This document shows, in pieces, positions 49,092-58,312 of a DNA stretch of 64,000 nucleotides (the first letter of the stretch is position 1; every line of letters begins with the position of its first letter). The stretch lies in assembly GCA_945290265.1 (NCBI GenBank), contig CALYQW010000004.1, forward strand, positions 62,001 through 126,000, given 5' to 3'. Source of the DNA: an uncultured Erwinia sp. (GTDB taxonomy: Bacteria > Pseudomonadota > Gammaproteobacteria > Enterobacterales > Enterobacteriaceae). Under the pieces are notes generated by a model, which searched no databases, was not told the DNA's origin, and saw nothing but the letters and a program-made list of their open reading frames with translations. The position numbers and the translations under genes were made by a program.

Positions 49092-50573
49092 TTAACGGGA
49101 AGGTGAGGCTTTGCTTTGTGCCAAAAAATCCAGCAGGGTACCGGTAACGATCGCGCTCAGCATCAGCGCAACGCCAGTCTCAAGCAGCGGGGAAGTGAGT
49201 GATGACACACTTAACCAACCGAGAGCATTAATGCCCAGCGTGACCAGGGCGGCTGCCAAAACAAGCGCACTCAGTAACAGAACCCGTAATACCCAGCGAT
49301 AGGCGGCGGGAAAGGCCTCGCGCGGCTGAAAATGTTCACTGCTTTGCGCTGACTCCAGGGTACGGCGACAGCCCGCCAGCAATAGCAAGCCAGGTACGGC
49401 CGCTACTACGGAAAACGCATAAAAAGCCGGCCAGCCCCAGATTTCCACCAGCCAGCCGGCAACCGGCCCAACGTACACCCGACCAACGGCAGACAGTGCA
49501 GAAAGCAGGGCGAACTGGGTAGCAGAAAACGAGCGGTTACACAGCGTCATCAGCAGGGCAACAAAGGCTGCTGTCCCCAGGCCACCGCACAGATTTTCTA
49601 CGGTTATCGCCGCCGCCATGCTGTACAGATGTTTGTCGGTTACTGACAGTACCCAGTAGCCGAGATTAGACACGGCCTGCAGGATGCCGAACAGCATCAG
49701 CGAGCGGAACAGACTGATGCGTTGCATCAGCGCGCCCCCCGTCAGCGCGCCGATAATCGTGGCGATTAATCCCAGGGTTTTATTAACCAGTCCGACCTCT
49801 CCGGCATCAAAGCCGACGCCACGCATCAAAAAAGTGGTCGACAGGCTGGCGGCAAAGGCGTCCCCCAGTTTATACAGCACAATCAGTGACAGGACCAGCC
49901 AGGCATTATTACGCTGAAAGAAGTCGCGCAGTGGGGCCACCACCGCCTGCTCCAGGGTGCGCGGATGCTGCGGCGGATTGTCCGGTTCGCGCGCCAGCAG
50001 GGTGGCTACCACACCGGGCACCATCATCGCTGCCATCAGCCACCAGATAGCGTGCCAGCCAAGATAGCGGTCAGCCAGCCACAGCGCCAGGCCTCCGGAA
50101 ACCAGCATTGCCAGCCGGTAGCCCAGCACGCTGATTGCAGCGCCACTTCCGCGTTCGGCTGCAGGCAGGACGTCGGTCTTCCAGGCGTCAAACACGATAT
50201 CCTGCGAGGCTGAGCAGAAGGCGATAAACACCGCCAGCATGGCCAGCAGGGTTAAGTCTCGCGTAGGCTGCATAAAGCCCATCAGAGTAATGGCGGCAAT
50301 CAGCAGCAGCTGGGTGATTAGCAGCCAGCCTCGCCGCCGGCCAAGCAGCGGGGGACTGTAGCGATCCATCATCGGTGACCAGAGGAACTTAAAGACATAG
50401 GCCTGGCCGACAAGGGAGAAGAAGCCAATGGTTTTGATATCGACGTTATCAACCGTCATCCATGCCTGTAGCGTGCCGGAGCTTAAGGCGAGGGGTAACC
50501 CGGAAGCGAAGCCGAGCAACAGCAAAAGCACGGCGTTACGCCGGGTGAAAACGTGCAGATAGTGATTCAGCAT
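49092..50573 (-). CDS. ampG: Muropeptide permease AmpG
   Basis: MFS symporter importing GlcNAc-anhydroMurNAc peptides for cell-wall recycling and, where present, AmpC induction. 493 residues with many transmembrane helices; conserved LLGFASGLPLALSSGTLQAWM at the start, FSLVGQAYVFKFLWSPMMDRY and ASQDIVFDAWKTDVL. Followed by a short spacer after yajG on the same strand, as in E. coli. Confidence 0.97.
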   Translation of the reverse strand: MLNHYLHVFTRRNAVLLLLLGFASGLPLALSSGTLQAWMTVDNVDIKTIGFFSLVGQAYVFKFLWSPMMDRYSPPLLGRRRGWLLITQLLLIAAITLMGFMQPTRDLTLLAMLAVFIAFCSASQDIVFDAWKTDVLPAAERGSGAAISVLGYRLAMLVSGGLALWLADRYLGWHAIWWLMAAMMVPGVVATLLAREPDNPPQHPRTLEQAVVAPLRDFFQRNNAWLVLSLIVLYKLGDAFAASLSTTFLMRGVGFDAGEVGLVNKTLGLIATIIGALTGGALMQRISLFRSLMLFGILQAVSNLGYWVLSVTDKHLYSMAAAITVENLCGGLGTAAFVALLMTLCNRSFSATQFALLSALSAVGRVYVGPVAGWLVEIWGWPAFYAFSVVAAVPGLLLLAGCRRTLESAQSSEHFQPREAFPAAYRWVLRVLLLSALVLAAALVTLGINALGWLSVSSLTSPLLETGVALMLSAIVTGTLLDFLAQSKASPSR

Positions 50574-50620
50574 TATTTACCTTGTGCTACTTCCCCGCCG
50601 TGATGGCGGGGGGAGTCGTT

Positions 50621-51199
50621 TTAACGCGTGTTCTGTTTAATAAACTCGTGGACGCTGGTGTCCTGAGCCATATCATTAATCACGTCACCCAGCGTGGAGT
50701 TAACCGCTTTGGTAATTTTGTCGTTAGTGGCAATAAAGGCCCCTTCAACGCTGTAAGTCTGACGGTAATTCTTCACCTGCTTATTCCCATTTTTCGCGGC
50801 GGCGATAATCGAGATATCAGCTTTGGTGGTAATACTGTAGCGCACATTGCCCTGCGTCACATCGGCGTACAGACTATTCACTACGATTTGCAGATCGGTC
50901 GCACCATTAGGACCAATCATATAACCGCGCGCTGTCATCTGTTTTTCCAGCGCTTCCTGTAGCAGGTAACGTAAATCGCGGGACGGGGTCAGGGTGATCA
51001 GCTGACCGTCGCGGTTCACTTTAGCCAGCGTTTGATCGCTGCGCTGATCGGCACCGGTCACGCTGATAGTGACACCCATCAGGCTTGGATCCTGCTGTGG
51101 CAGGGTAATTTTAGGCGAAATATCGAGGGTGGTGGTGTTATTAACACAGCCAACCAGAACAAACAGGGCCAGCAGTGGGGCGACTATTGTTTTAAGCAT
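50621..51199 (-). CDS. yajG: Lipoprotein YajG
   Basis: 192-residue lipoprotein with signal and lipobox LFVLVGC (Cys about 18), then a mature domain with LDISPKITLPQQD and YMIGPNGATDLQIVVNSLYA as in E. coli YajG. Function unknown. Upstream of ampG by 47 bp and divergent from bolA. Confidence 0.93.
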   Translation of the reverse strand: MLKTIVAPLLALFVLVGCVNNTTTLDISPKITLPQQDPSLMGVTISVTGADQRSDQTLAKVNRDGQLITLTPSRDLRYLLQEALEKQMTARGYMIGPNGATDLQIVVNSLYADVTQGNVRYSITTKADISIIAAAKNGNKQVKNYRQTYSVEGAFIATNDKITKAVNSTLGDVINDMAQDTSVHEFIKQNTR

Positions 51200-51482
51200 A
51201 TTATGGTTCTCAAAATGTGGGCACTAAGCGCTGATAAGGCCAGCTCTGGTGCTGACAAACACGGCGGTCATCATAACACTGCCTCGGGTCAGGAAAAGCC
51301 CACAGAAAGTAAATTCATCAGGTTGTTACTTTTTTGTTCATCGCGCGGTGTTTTGTGCGGTTAAAAGGTCACTATCAGCAGTAATATTTCATCACCTCAT
51401 CACCGCAATCGTAGTTACTATAAAAAACAGGCTATCATTGAACTATAAGATGAGACGCTCTCTGTCTCAGGAGGAAATCGCT

Positions 51483-51797
51483 ATGGTACGTATACAAATA
51501 GAAGAAAAATTAAAGGTGGCATTTTCACCATCACACCTTGAGGTGCATGACGAAAGCTATCGTCATAATGTTCCGGCAGGTGCAGAGAGCCATTTTAAGG
51601 TTGTGATTGTCAGTGATAACTTCACGGGTATGCGCTTTATTGAGCGCCATCGTTCCATTTATGGCGCACTGGCCGAGGAGCTGGCGGGAAGCGTCCATGC
51701 TCTGGCGTTACACACGTATACTGTAAAAGCGTGGGAGGGTTTGCAGGACACCGTACTGGCTTCACCGGGATGTCGTGGTGCCGGTACTCTGGCGTAA
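51483..51797 (+). CDS. bolA: BolA stress/morphology regulator
   Basis: Small class-II KH-like protein that pairs with monothiol glutaredoxin Grx4 and influences cell shape in stationary phase. ATG at 51483 follows AGGAGG, giving 104 residues (E. coli 105): [20 protein letters not shown], the His of SYRHNVPAG and [11 protein letters not shown] are visible. A longer frame upstream is not supported. Confidence 0.97.
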   Translation: MVRIQIEEKLKVAFSPSHLEVHDESYRHNVPAGAESHFKVVIVSDNFTGMRFIERHRSIYGALAEELAGSVHALALHTYTVKAWEGLQDTVLASPGCRGAGTLA

Positions 51798-52195
51798 CTG
51801 TTGATACTGACTGCTGTCAGGGCTGTCTGGCGGCATTGTTATTTTCTGCTGCACTTCGTTTTCCCCAAGTAATGCTTACCGCTGTCCGAACGTCCTGCCC
51901 CGTTGGCCGTTTTCTCGCTGCCCGTTAGTGCTATCAGGGAGTAATTTGCTGTGCTGTGGCATAAATCTGCTAACCTGTCTGCTGCAAAGGGGCAGGCAGC
52001 CTCGACTCGCTCTGATGATGCCGCTATAATGCGGCGTCTATTTTTCCGGAATGTCTTCGGGACGCTTCTGTTAACAGGGAATGCGGTTCTGACATCAGAA
52101 GCCGTCCCGGTTGCTGGACGTATGCGGGGATTGATATTCACAATCGCCGGGTGGGTCCGAAGTTGACCGAGCACGTGATTTTTTGAGGTAACAAG
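51798..52195. other. bolA-tig intergenic region
   Basis: About 400 bp. Contains the tig promoter by position and an AGGTAAC ribosome site before tig. No gene, terminator or repeat stands out. Confidence 0.45.
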
Positions 52196-53500
52196 ATGCA
52201 AGTTTCAGTAGAAACAACTCAGGGCCTGGGCCGTCGCGTAACGATTACCGTTGATAAAGACGTGATTGAGAACGCGGTTAAAAATGAGCTGGTCAGCGTA
52301 GCTAAGAAAGTACGTATTGATGGTTTCCGTAAAGGCAAAGTGCCGATGAATGTTGTTGCACAGCGTTACGGTGCATCGGTTCGTCAGGATGTGCTGGGTG
52401 ACCTGATGCAGCGCAATTTCGTTGACGCCATCATTAAAGAGAAAATCAATCCGGCTGGCGCACCAAACTATGTGCCAGGTGAGTACACTATGGGTGAAGA
52501 CTTCACCTTCTCCGCCGAGTTTGAAGTTTACCCTGAGGTTGAGCTGAAGGGGCTGGAGACTATCGAAGTTGAAAAACCGGTAGTTGAAGTCACTGAAGCT
52601 GACATCGACGCGATGCTGGTGACCCTGCAGAAACAGCAGGCGACCTGGAAAGAAGTGGATGCCGCTGCCACTGCCGAAGACCGTGCGACCATTGACTTTA
52701 CCGGCTCCGTAGATGGTGAAGAATTTGAAGGTGGCAGAGCGTCTGATTTCGTTCTGGCGATGGGACAGGGTCGTATGATCCCTGGCTTTGAAGAGGGCAT
52801 CGTGGGCCACAAAGCTGGTGAAACCTTCACTATCGACGTTAACTTCCCGGAAGATTACCACGCTGAAAACCTGAAAGGTAAAGCCGCGAAGTTTGACATC
52901 GTGCTGAAGAAAGTTGAGCAGCGTGAACTGCCGGAATTCACTGAAGAGTTTATCAAGCGTTTCGGCGTGGCTGATGGCTCTCTGGAAGGTCTGCGTGCAG
53001 AAGTCAGCAAAAACATGCAGCGTGAGCTGAAAAACGCGGTGCGTAACCGGGTGAAAACTCAGGCAATCGATGGTCTGGTGAATGCTAACGCGATCGACGT
53101 ACCTGCCGCGCTGGTAGACGGTGAAATCGATGTGCTGAAGCGTCAGGCAGCACAGCGTTTTGGTGGCAATGAAAAACAGGCGCTGGAACTGCCACGCGAA
53201 CTGTTTGAAGAGCAGGCAAAACGTCGCGTTGTTGTTGGTCTGCTGCTGGGCGAAGTCATCCGTACTCATGAGCTGCAAGCCGATGAAGATCGTGTGAATG
53301 CGCTGATTGCTGATATGGCTTCAGCGTATGAAGATCCGGCTGAAGTGATCGAATACTACAGCAAAAACAAAGAAATGATGAACAACATGCGTAATGTTGC
53401 TCTGGAGGAGCAGGCGGTGGAAGCCGTACTGGAAAAAGCAAAAGTGACTGAGAAAGCCACTAACTTCCAGGATCTGATGAATCAGACTGCAACTGCCTGA
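52196..53500 (+). CDS. tig: Trigger factor chaperone
   Basis: Ribosome-bound chaperone with peptidyl-prolyl isomerase activity. 434 residues: ribosome-binding domain with the signature [10 protein letters not shown] (about 43), FKBP-type domain around 150-245 ([28 protein letters not shown]), then the helical C-terminal chaperone arms. Upstream of clpP as usual. Confidence 0.99.
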   Translation: MQVSVETTQGLGRRVTITVDKDVIENAVKNELVSVAKKVRIDGFRKGKVPMNVVAQRYGASVRQDVLGDLMQRNFVDAIIKEKINPAGAPNYVPGEYTMGEDFTFSAEFEVYPEVELKGLETIEVEKPVVEVTEADIDAMLVTLQKQQATWKEVDAAATAEDRATIDFTGSVDGEEFEGGRASDFVLAMGQGRMIPGFEEGIVGHKAGETFTIDVNFPEDYHAENLKGKAAKFDIVLKKVEQRELPEFTEEFIKRFGVADGSLEGLRAEVSKNMQRELKNAVRNRVKTQAIDGLVNANAIDVPAALVDGEIDVLKRQAAQRFGGNEKQALELPRELFEEQAKRRVVVGLLLGEVIRTHELQADEDRVNALIADMASAYEDPAEVIEYYSKNKEMMNNMRNVALEEQAVEAVLEKAKVTEKATNFQDLMNQTATA

Positions 53501-53524
53501 TCGTTGACGTCATTGTCCTGATTA

Positions 53525-53554
53525 AAGCCCGCAGCCTGATGGCTGCGGGCTTTT
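53525..53554 (+). terminator. Terminator after tig
   Basis: AAGCCCGCAGCC-TGAT-GGCTGCGGGCTT stem followed by TTTT, 24 bp behind the tig stop. Confidence 0.92.
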
Positions 53555-53666
53555 GTGTTTTTAATCGGATAAGGCAACTGCTTTAACAGGCTATTTCCAT
53601 TTTTAATCCGAAAATTATGGTTTAAGCTTCTTTCTACCGGTGGTAGTTAATTAAAACGTTGTTATG

Positions 53667-53695
53667 CTTGAAACAGCGCTGGAACATCCCCAGAT
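53667..53695 (+). promoter_or_regulatory. Candidate heat-shock (sigma-32) promoter of clpP
   Basis: CTTGAAA at 53667 and CCCCAGAT at 53688, separated by 14 nt, fit the sigma-32 consensus (CTTGAAA, 13-14, CCCCATnT). It lies about 115 bp upstream of clpP, where E. coli also has a heat-shock promoter. Confidence 0.72.
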
Positions 53696-53810
53696 TAGTC
53701 TAACTATGTCAACATACCTGACCGGCCTTCCGAATATGCCGGAACCCGGTTCGCTTTCAGGCAAGATTGATTGAGTGTGTTGCCGAATGAAATTTATCCA
53801 GGAGACGATA

Positions 53811-54434
53811 ATGTCATACAGTGGCGAACGTGAACAAACTGCACCTCAGATGGCGCTGGTGCCGATGGTGGTCGAACAAACCTCGCGCGGCGAGCGTTCA
53901 TACGACATTTACTCACGCCTGCTTAAAGAGCGTATTATCTTCCTGACTGGCCAGGTTGAAGACCATATGGCCAACCTGATCGTAGCACAGATGCTGTTTC
54001 TGGAAGCAGAGAATCCTGAGAAAGATATCCATCTGTATATCAATTCTCCTGGCGGCGTAATCACCGCAGGTATGTCAATTTATGACACCATGCAGTTTAT
54101 TAAACCGGACGTCAGCACCATCTGTATGGGGCAGGCCTGCTCTATGGGGGCATTCCTGCTGACAGCAGGTGCAGAAGGCAAGCGCTACTGCCTGCCAAAT
54201 TCACGCGTGATGATCCACCAGCCGCTGGGCGGTTTCCAGGGGCAGGCATCAGATATTGATATTCACGCCCGTGAAATTATTAAAACCAAGCAGATGATGA
54301 ATCAGCTGATGGCAAAACACACCGGCCAGACGATTGAAACCATTGAGCGCGATACCAACCGCGACCGTTTCCTGTCGGCCAGTGAAGCTGTGGAATATGG
54401 CTTAGTTGATTCTGTTCTGGCTCAGCGTGCATGA
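53811..54434 (+). CDS. clpP: ATP-dependent Clp protease proteolytic subunit ClpP
   Basis: Tetradecameric serine protease working with ClpX or ClpA. 207 residues starting [20 protein letters not shown] behind AGGAGA. Triad: Ser111 in GQACSMGAF, His136 in MIHQPLGG and the Asp in [12 protein letters not shown]. It has the propeptide/axial-loop start of the E. coli enzyme. clpX follows after 80 bp. Confidence 0.99.
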   Translation: MSYSGEREQTAPQMALVPMVVEQTSRGERSYDIYSRLLKERIIFLTGQVEDHMANLIVAQMLFLEAENPEKDIHLYINSPGGVITAGMSIYDTMQFIKPDVSTICMGQACSMGAFLLTAGAEGKRYCLPNSRVMIHQPLGGFQGQASDIDIHAREIIKTKQMMNQLMAKHTGQTIETIERDTNRDRFLSASEAVEYGLVDSVLAQRA

Positions 54435-54514
54435 ACCAGCCCGTTCTGCTATCAGGTATCACCAGTGCGTGTTGCTCCTGCGGGGAACGGCAGCACGACA
54501 ATGAGGGGGAGTGA

Positions 54515-55789
54515 ATGACCGATAAACGCAAAGGCAGTTCAGGAAAACTGCTGTACTGCTCTTTTTGCGGTAAAAGCCAGCATGAAGTTCGTAAGCTGAT
54601 TGCCGGTCCGTCAGTATATGTTTGCGATGAATGCGTAGACCTGTGTAACGATATTATTCGCGAAGAGATCCAGGAAGTGTCACCGCACCGTGAACGCAGC
54701 GATCTGCCAACGCCGCACGAAATTCGTCACCATCTGGACGATTACGTGATTGGCCAGGAGCGGGCCAAGAAAGTGCTGGCAGTGGCGGTGTACAACCACT
54801 ACAAGCGTCTGCGCAATGGCGATACCAGCAATGGCGTTGAGCTGGGTAAAAGTAACATTCTGCTCATTGGCCCGACCGGTAGCGGTAAAACCCTGCTGGC
54901 AGAAACCATGGCGCGCCTGCTGGATGTGCCGTTCACTATGGCGGATGCCACCACCCTGACCGAAGCCGGTTATGTGGGTGAGGACGTGGAAAATATCATT
55001 CAGAAACTGCTGCAGAAGTGCGATTATGATGTAGAGAAAGCCCAGCGCGGGATTGTTTATATTGATGAAATCGACAAGATTTCACGCAAATCAGATAACC
55101 CGTCCATCACCCGTGATGTTTCCGGGGAAGGCGTGCAGCAGGCGCTGCTAAAGTTGATTGAAGGGACGGTTGCTGCAGTACCGCCACAGGGCGGACGTAA
55201 ACATCCTCAGCAGGAGTTTCTGCAGGTTGATACCTCTAAAATCCTGTTTATCTGCGGTGGTGCCTTTGCCGGTCTGGATAAGGTGATTTCGCAGCGCGTG
55301 GATACCGGCACCGGTATCGGTTTTGGTGCTACGGTAAAAGGTAAAGCAGAAAAGGCGACTGAAGGTGAACTGCTGGCACAGGCCGAGCCGGAAGACCTGA
55401 TTAAATTCGGTCTTATCCCGGAATTTATCGGACGTCTGCCGGTGGTGGCTACCCTGAGTGAGCTGAACGAAGAGGCGCTAATCCAGATCCTGCGCGAGCC
55501 GAAAAACGCCCTGACCAAGCAGTATCAGGCGCTGTTTAATCTGGAAGGTGTGGATCTGGAGTTCCGTGAGGAGGCGCTGACCGCGATTGCGAAAAAAGCG
55601 ATGGCGCGTAAAACCGGCGCCCGTGGTCTGCGTTCAATCGTTGAAGGTGCCTTGCTGGATACCATGTACGATTTGCCATCGATGGATGATGTTGAGAAAG
55701 TGGTGATCGATGCGCAGGTGATTGCTGGTGAGACCGCGCCGATGCTGATCTACAGTAAGTCTGATGCTCAGCAGGTTGCCGGTAAATAA
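54515..55789 (+). CDS. clpX: ClpX unfoldase, copy 1 (clpP-linked)
   Basis: AAA+ unfoldase feeding ClpP. 424 residues: N-terminal zinc-binding domain (YCSFCGKSQ ... CDECVDLC), Walker A in [20 protein letters not shown] (about 121), Walker B YIDEIDKI, the ClpP-docking IGF loop within [11 protein letters not shown], and [10 protein letters not shown] sensor-2 region. This is the standard clpPX operon copy. A second full-length copy lies at 56850-58124; bases 54537-54930 are identical to 56872-57265. Confidence 0.99.
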   Translation: MTDKRKGSSGKLLYCSFCGKSQHEVRKLIAGPSVYVCDECVDLCNDIIREEIQEVSPHRERSDLPTPHEIRHHLDDYVIGQERAKKVLAVAVYNHYKRLRNGDTSNGVELGKSNILLIGPTGSGKTLLAETMARLLDVPFTMADATTLTEAGYVGEDVENIIQKLLQKCDYDVEKAQRGIVYIDEIDKISRKSDNPSITRDVSGEGVQQALLKLIEGTVAAVPPQGGRKHPQQEFLQVDTSKILFICGGAFAGLDKVISQRVDTGTGIGFGATVKGKAEKATEGELLAQAEPEDLIKFGLIPEFIGRLPVVATLSELNEEALIQILREPKNALTKQYQALFNLEGVDLEFREEALTAIAKKAMARKTGARGLRSIVEGALLDTMYDLPSMDDVEKVVIDAQVIAGETAPMLIYSKSDAQQVAGK

Positions 55790-55804
55790 CCGGTAGCTGT
55801 CTGA

Positions 55805-55832
55805 AAGCCTGCGTTTTTGCAGGCTTTTTTTT
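55805..55832 (+). terminator. Terminator after clpX copy 1
   Basis: AAGCCTGC-GTTTTT-GCAGGCTT stem with an eight-T tail. Confidence 0.92.
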
Positions 55833-55894
55833 AATGCTAACAGCCAGGTCGAGGTTAAGCGTAGGGTAAAAACTGAAAGCAAAGCCTAAAAGTA

Positions 55895-55924
55895 TAAAGT
55901 CCTGACCACTGGCCAGGACTTTGT
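55895..55924 (-). terminator. Hairpin behind the second clpP gene
   Basis: AAAGTCCTG / CAGGACTTT stem; on the minus strand it is followed by ATACTTTTAGG, fitting a terminator for the convergent clpP-like gene. Confidence 0.65.
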
Positions 55925-55948
55925 TATTAATCTAAAAAAGCAGGAGGA

Positions 55949-56542
55949 TTATAGCTTCAGCTCACTCCACTCGCTTATCACATGGGTAGCAATGCCATAT
56001 TCGACCGCCTGTTCCGGGCTCATCCAGTAGTTGCTGTCAGTGTCCTTTTCAACTTTATCCAGCGGCTGGCCGGTGGCTTTGCTGATCAGCAAATTAATAC
56101 GCTCGCGCGCCCGCAGCAGCTCTTTGGCTTCAATCTCAATATCAGATACTTTACCGCGCACGCCGCCCAGTGGCTGGTGGATCATAAAACGGGTATTAGG
56201 CAGCGAGTAACGATGCTCTTTTTTGGCCGCAAGGAAGATAGTAATACCGGCGCTGGCAACCCAGCCAGTACCAATAACCCTCACTTCAGGCCGGACAAAC
56301 TTGATCATATCGTGAATAGTATCACCGGCTTCGACGTGTCCACCCTGGCTGTTAATAAACAGCTTGATTGGCTCATCGCTCATTTCCTGCAAAACCAGCA
56401 GCTGTGCGGTCACTTTTTCTGCCAGTTCCTGATTGATTTCACCCGAAATAATAATTGAGCGTGACTGCAGCAGCTTATTCATTGCCAGCGCAGAGCTCTT
56501 TTCTTCCTGGCCGCTTTTTTCTTTCTGTGGTTCTTCAGGCAC
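55949..56542 (-). CDS. Second ClpP-family protease subunit (divergent paralogue)
   Basis: 197-residue ClpP-type serine protease clearly different from the housekeeping ClpP. Triad positions are conserved: Ser98 in GWVASAGITIF, His122 in [10 protein letters not shown] and Asp167 in VEKDTDSNYW. The Gly-rich INSQGGHVEAGDTIHDMI replaces [18 protein letters not shown]. The N-terminal 20 residues are polar (MPEEPQKEKSGQEEKSSALA) and lack the MVIEQTSRGE axial-loop region, so gating and partner choice may differ. It sits, in opposite orientation, between two clpX genes. It could form its own or mixed rings with a dedicated ClpX. Function is inference. Confidence 0.9.
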   Translation of the reverse strand: MPEEPQKEKSGQEEKSSALAMNKLLQSRSIIISGEINQELAEKVTAQLLVLQEMSDEPIKLFINSQGGHVEAGDTIHDMIKFVRPEVRVIGTGWVASAGITIFLAAKKEHRYSLPNTRFMIHQPLGGVRGKVSDIEIEAKELLRARERINLLISKATGQPLDKVEKDTDSNYWMSPEQAVEYGIATHVISEWSELKL

Positions 56543-56849
56543 GTCCGATACTCCATCGAAGTCATAAGTGAACTGAGTTTAGCATAATCCTGCTGTCAGC
56601 TGAATGTGCGTTGAAAGCTGGCTTTATCAGGCATGTCGCTGGCAACTACTTTAGCTGATATTACAGCCGGTTATCATTGTAATCCCGTTAGTTATCTGCT
56701 GGTTAGCACTGATTGAAGTAACGGGTAGCGGATGGCGGATTGGAAGGGTAGTGCTGCCAATTAATCATAAAAATGGGCTATAATATTTGCAAAACCATAT
56801 CAATCCAGGCCGCCTGTTGCTGGCGGTGGAATAAGCCACGGGGTCCCTG
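56543..56849. other. Divergent intergenic region clpP2 / clpX copy 2
   Basis: 307 bp between divergent starts, so it should hold both promoters. TATAATATTTGC at about 56778 could be a -10 region for clpX copy 2. No sigma-32 consensus was recognised. Confidence 0.4.
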
Positions 56850-58124
56850 ATGACAGAAAAACGCAAAGACGGTTCAGGAAAACTGCTGTACTGCTCTTTT
56901 TGCGGTAAAAGCCAGCATGAAGTTCGTAAGCTGATTGCCGGTCCGTCAGTATATGTTTGCGATGAATGCGTAGACCTGTGTAACGATATTATTCGCGAAG
57001 AGATCCAGGAAGTGTCACCGCACCGTGAACGCAGCGATCTGCCAACGCCGCACGAAATTCGTCACCATCTGGACGATTACGTGATTGGCCAGGAGCGGGC
57101 CAAGAAAGTGCTGGCAGTGGCGGTGTACAACCACTACAAGCGTCTGCGCAATGGCGATACCAGCAATGGCGTTGAGCTGGGTAAAAGTAACATTCTGCTC
57201 ATTGGCCCGACCGGTAGCGGTAAAACCCTGCTGGCAGAAACCATGGCGCGCCTGCTGGATGTGCCATTCACTATGGCGGATGCCACCACCCTGACCGAAG
57301 CCGGTTATGTCGGTGAAGACGTGGAAAACATCATTCAGAAGTTGCTGCAGAAGTGCGACTATGATGTGCAAAAAGCCCAGCGCGGGATTGTTTATATTGA
57401 TGAAATCGACAAAATTTCGCGCAAGTCCGACAACCCGTCCATCACCCGAGATGTTTCCGGAGAAGGCGTGCAGCAGGCGCTACTGAAGCTGATCGAAGGG
57501 ACGGTGGCCGCAGTGCCGCCACAGGGCGGGCGTAAGCATCCCCAGCAGGAGTTTCTGCAGGTTGATACCTCTAAAATCCTGTTTATCTGCGGTGGGGCTT
57601 TTGCCGGGCTGGATAAAGTGATCTCACAGCGCGTGGACACCGGCACCGGTATCGGCTTTGGTGCGAAGGTCAAAGGTAAAGCAGAGAAGGCGACTGAAGG
57701 TGAACTGCTGGCGCAGGCCGAACCGGAAGATCTGATTAAATTCGGTTTGATCCCGGAATTTATCGGGCGTCTGCCGGTGGTGGCTACGCTGAGCGAACTG
57801 AACGAAGAGGCGCTAATCCAGATCCTGTGTGAGCCGAAAAATGCCCTGACCAAACAGTATCAGGCACTGTTTAATCTGGAAGGAGTGGATCTGGAGTTCC
57901 GCGAGGAAGCGCTGACCGCGATTGCGAAAAAAGCGATGGCGCGTAAAACCGGCGCCCGTGGTTTGCGTTCCATCGTTGAAGGCGTGCTGCTGGATACCAT
58001 GTACGATCTGCCATCGATGGACAGCGTTGAGAAAGTGGTGATCGATGCTCAGGTGATTGCCGGAGAAACCGCTCCGATGTTGATCTATGCCGATCCTGAA
58101 ACACAGCAGGCGTCTGGCGAATAA
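56850..58124 (+). CDS. clpX: ClpX unfoldase, copy 2 (lon-linked)
   Basis: Full-length 424-residue ClpX differing from copy 1 at few positions, such as TEKRKDG for TDKRKGS at the start, KAQ for EKAQ near 170, FGAKVKG for FGATVKG beside the ClpP-docking loop, and the last ten residues ([11 protein letters not shown]). All AAA+ motifs and both zinc Cys pairs are intact. The first ~400 bp are identical in DNA to copy 1 while the rest shows scattered silent changes, implying recent gene conversion on an older duplication. Located directly before lon and divergent from the second clpP. Confidence 0.97.
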   Translation: MTEKRKDGSGKLLYCSFCGKSQHEVRKLIAGPSVYVCDECVDLCNDIIREEIQEVSPHRERSDLPTPHEIRHHLDDYVIGQERAKKVLAVAVYNHYKRLRNGDTSNGVELGKSNILLIGPTGSGKTLLAETMARLLDVPFTMADATTLTEAGYVGEDVENIIQKLLQKCDYDVQKAQRGIVYIDEIDKISRKSDNPSITRDVSGEGVQQALLKLIEGTVAAVPPQGGRKHPQQEFLQVDTSKILFICGGAFAGLDKVISQRVDTGTGIGFGAKVKGKAEKATEGELLAQAEPEDLIKFGLIPEFIGRLPVVATLSELNEEALIQILCEPKNALTKQYQALFNLEGVDLEFREEALTAIAKKAMARKTGARGLRSIVEGVLLDTMYDLPSMDSVEKVVIDAQVIAGETAPMLIYADPETQQASGE

Positions 58125-58199
58125 ATAATCAATAAATTTTAATTAGTTGTCGGCAAAGGGGGGGAATGTTCCCCCTTTTGCTTTTCTGATAATTGTGAA

Positions 58200-58227
58200 G
58201 TTGAATCTGCTCTATTCAACCCCATAT
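58200..58227 (+). promoter_or_regulatory. Heat-shock (sigma-32) promoter of lon
   Basis: GTTGAAT at 58200 and CCCCATAT at 58220 with 13 nt between; followed by ACTCATTAAC. It corresponds to the E. coli lon heat-shock promoter (CCCCATATACT), about 90 bp upstream of the start. Confidence 0.82.
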
Positions 58228-58312
58228 ACTCATTAACACATGCGGGGCCAGCTGCACACTGGATGATGCGGTCCCCTGACACCCTGGCGGAAACTAACCA
58301 AGAGAGAGCTCT

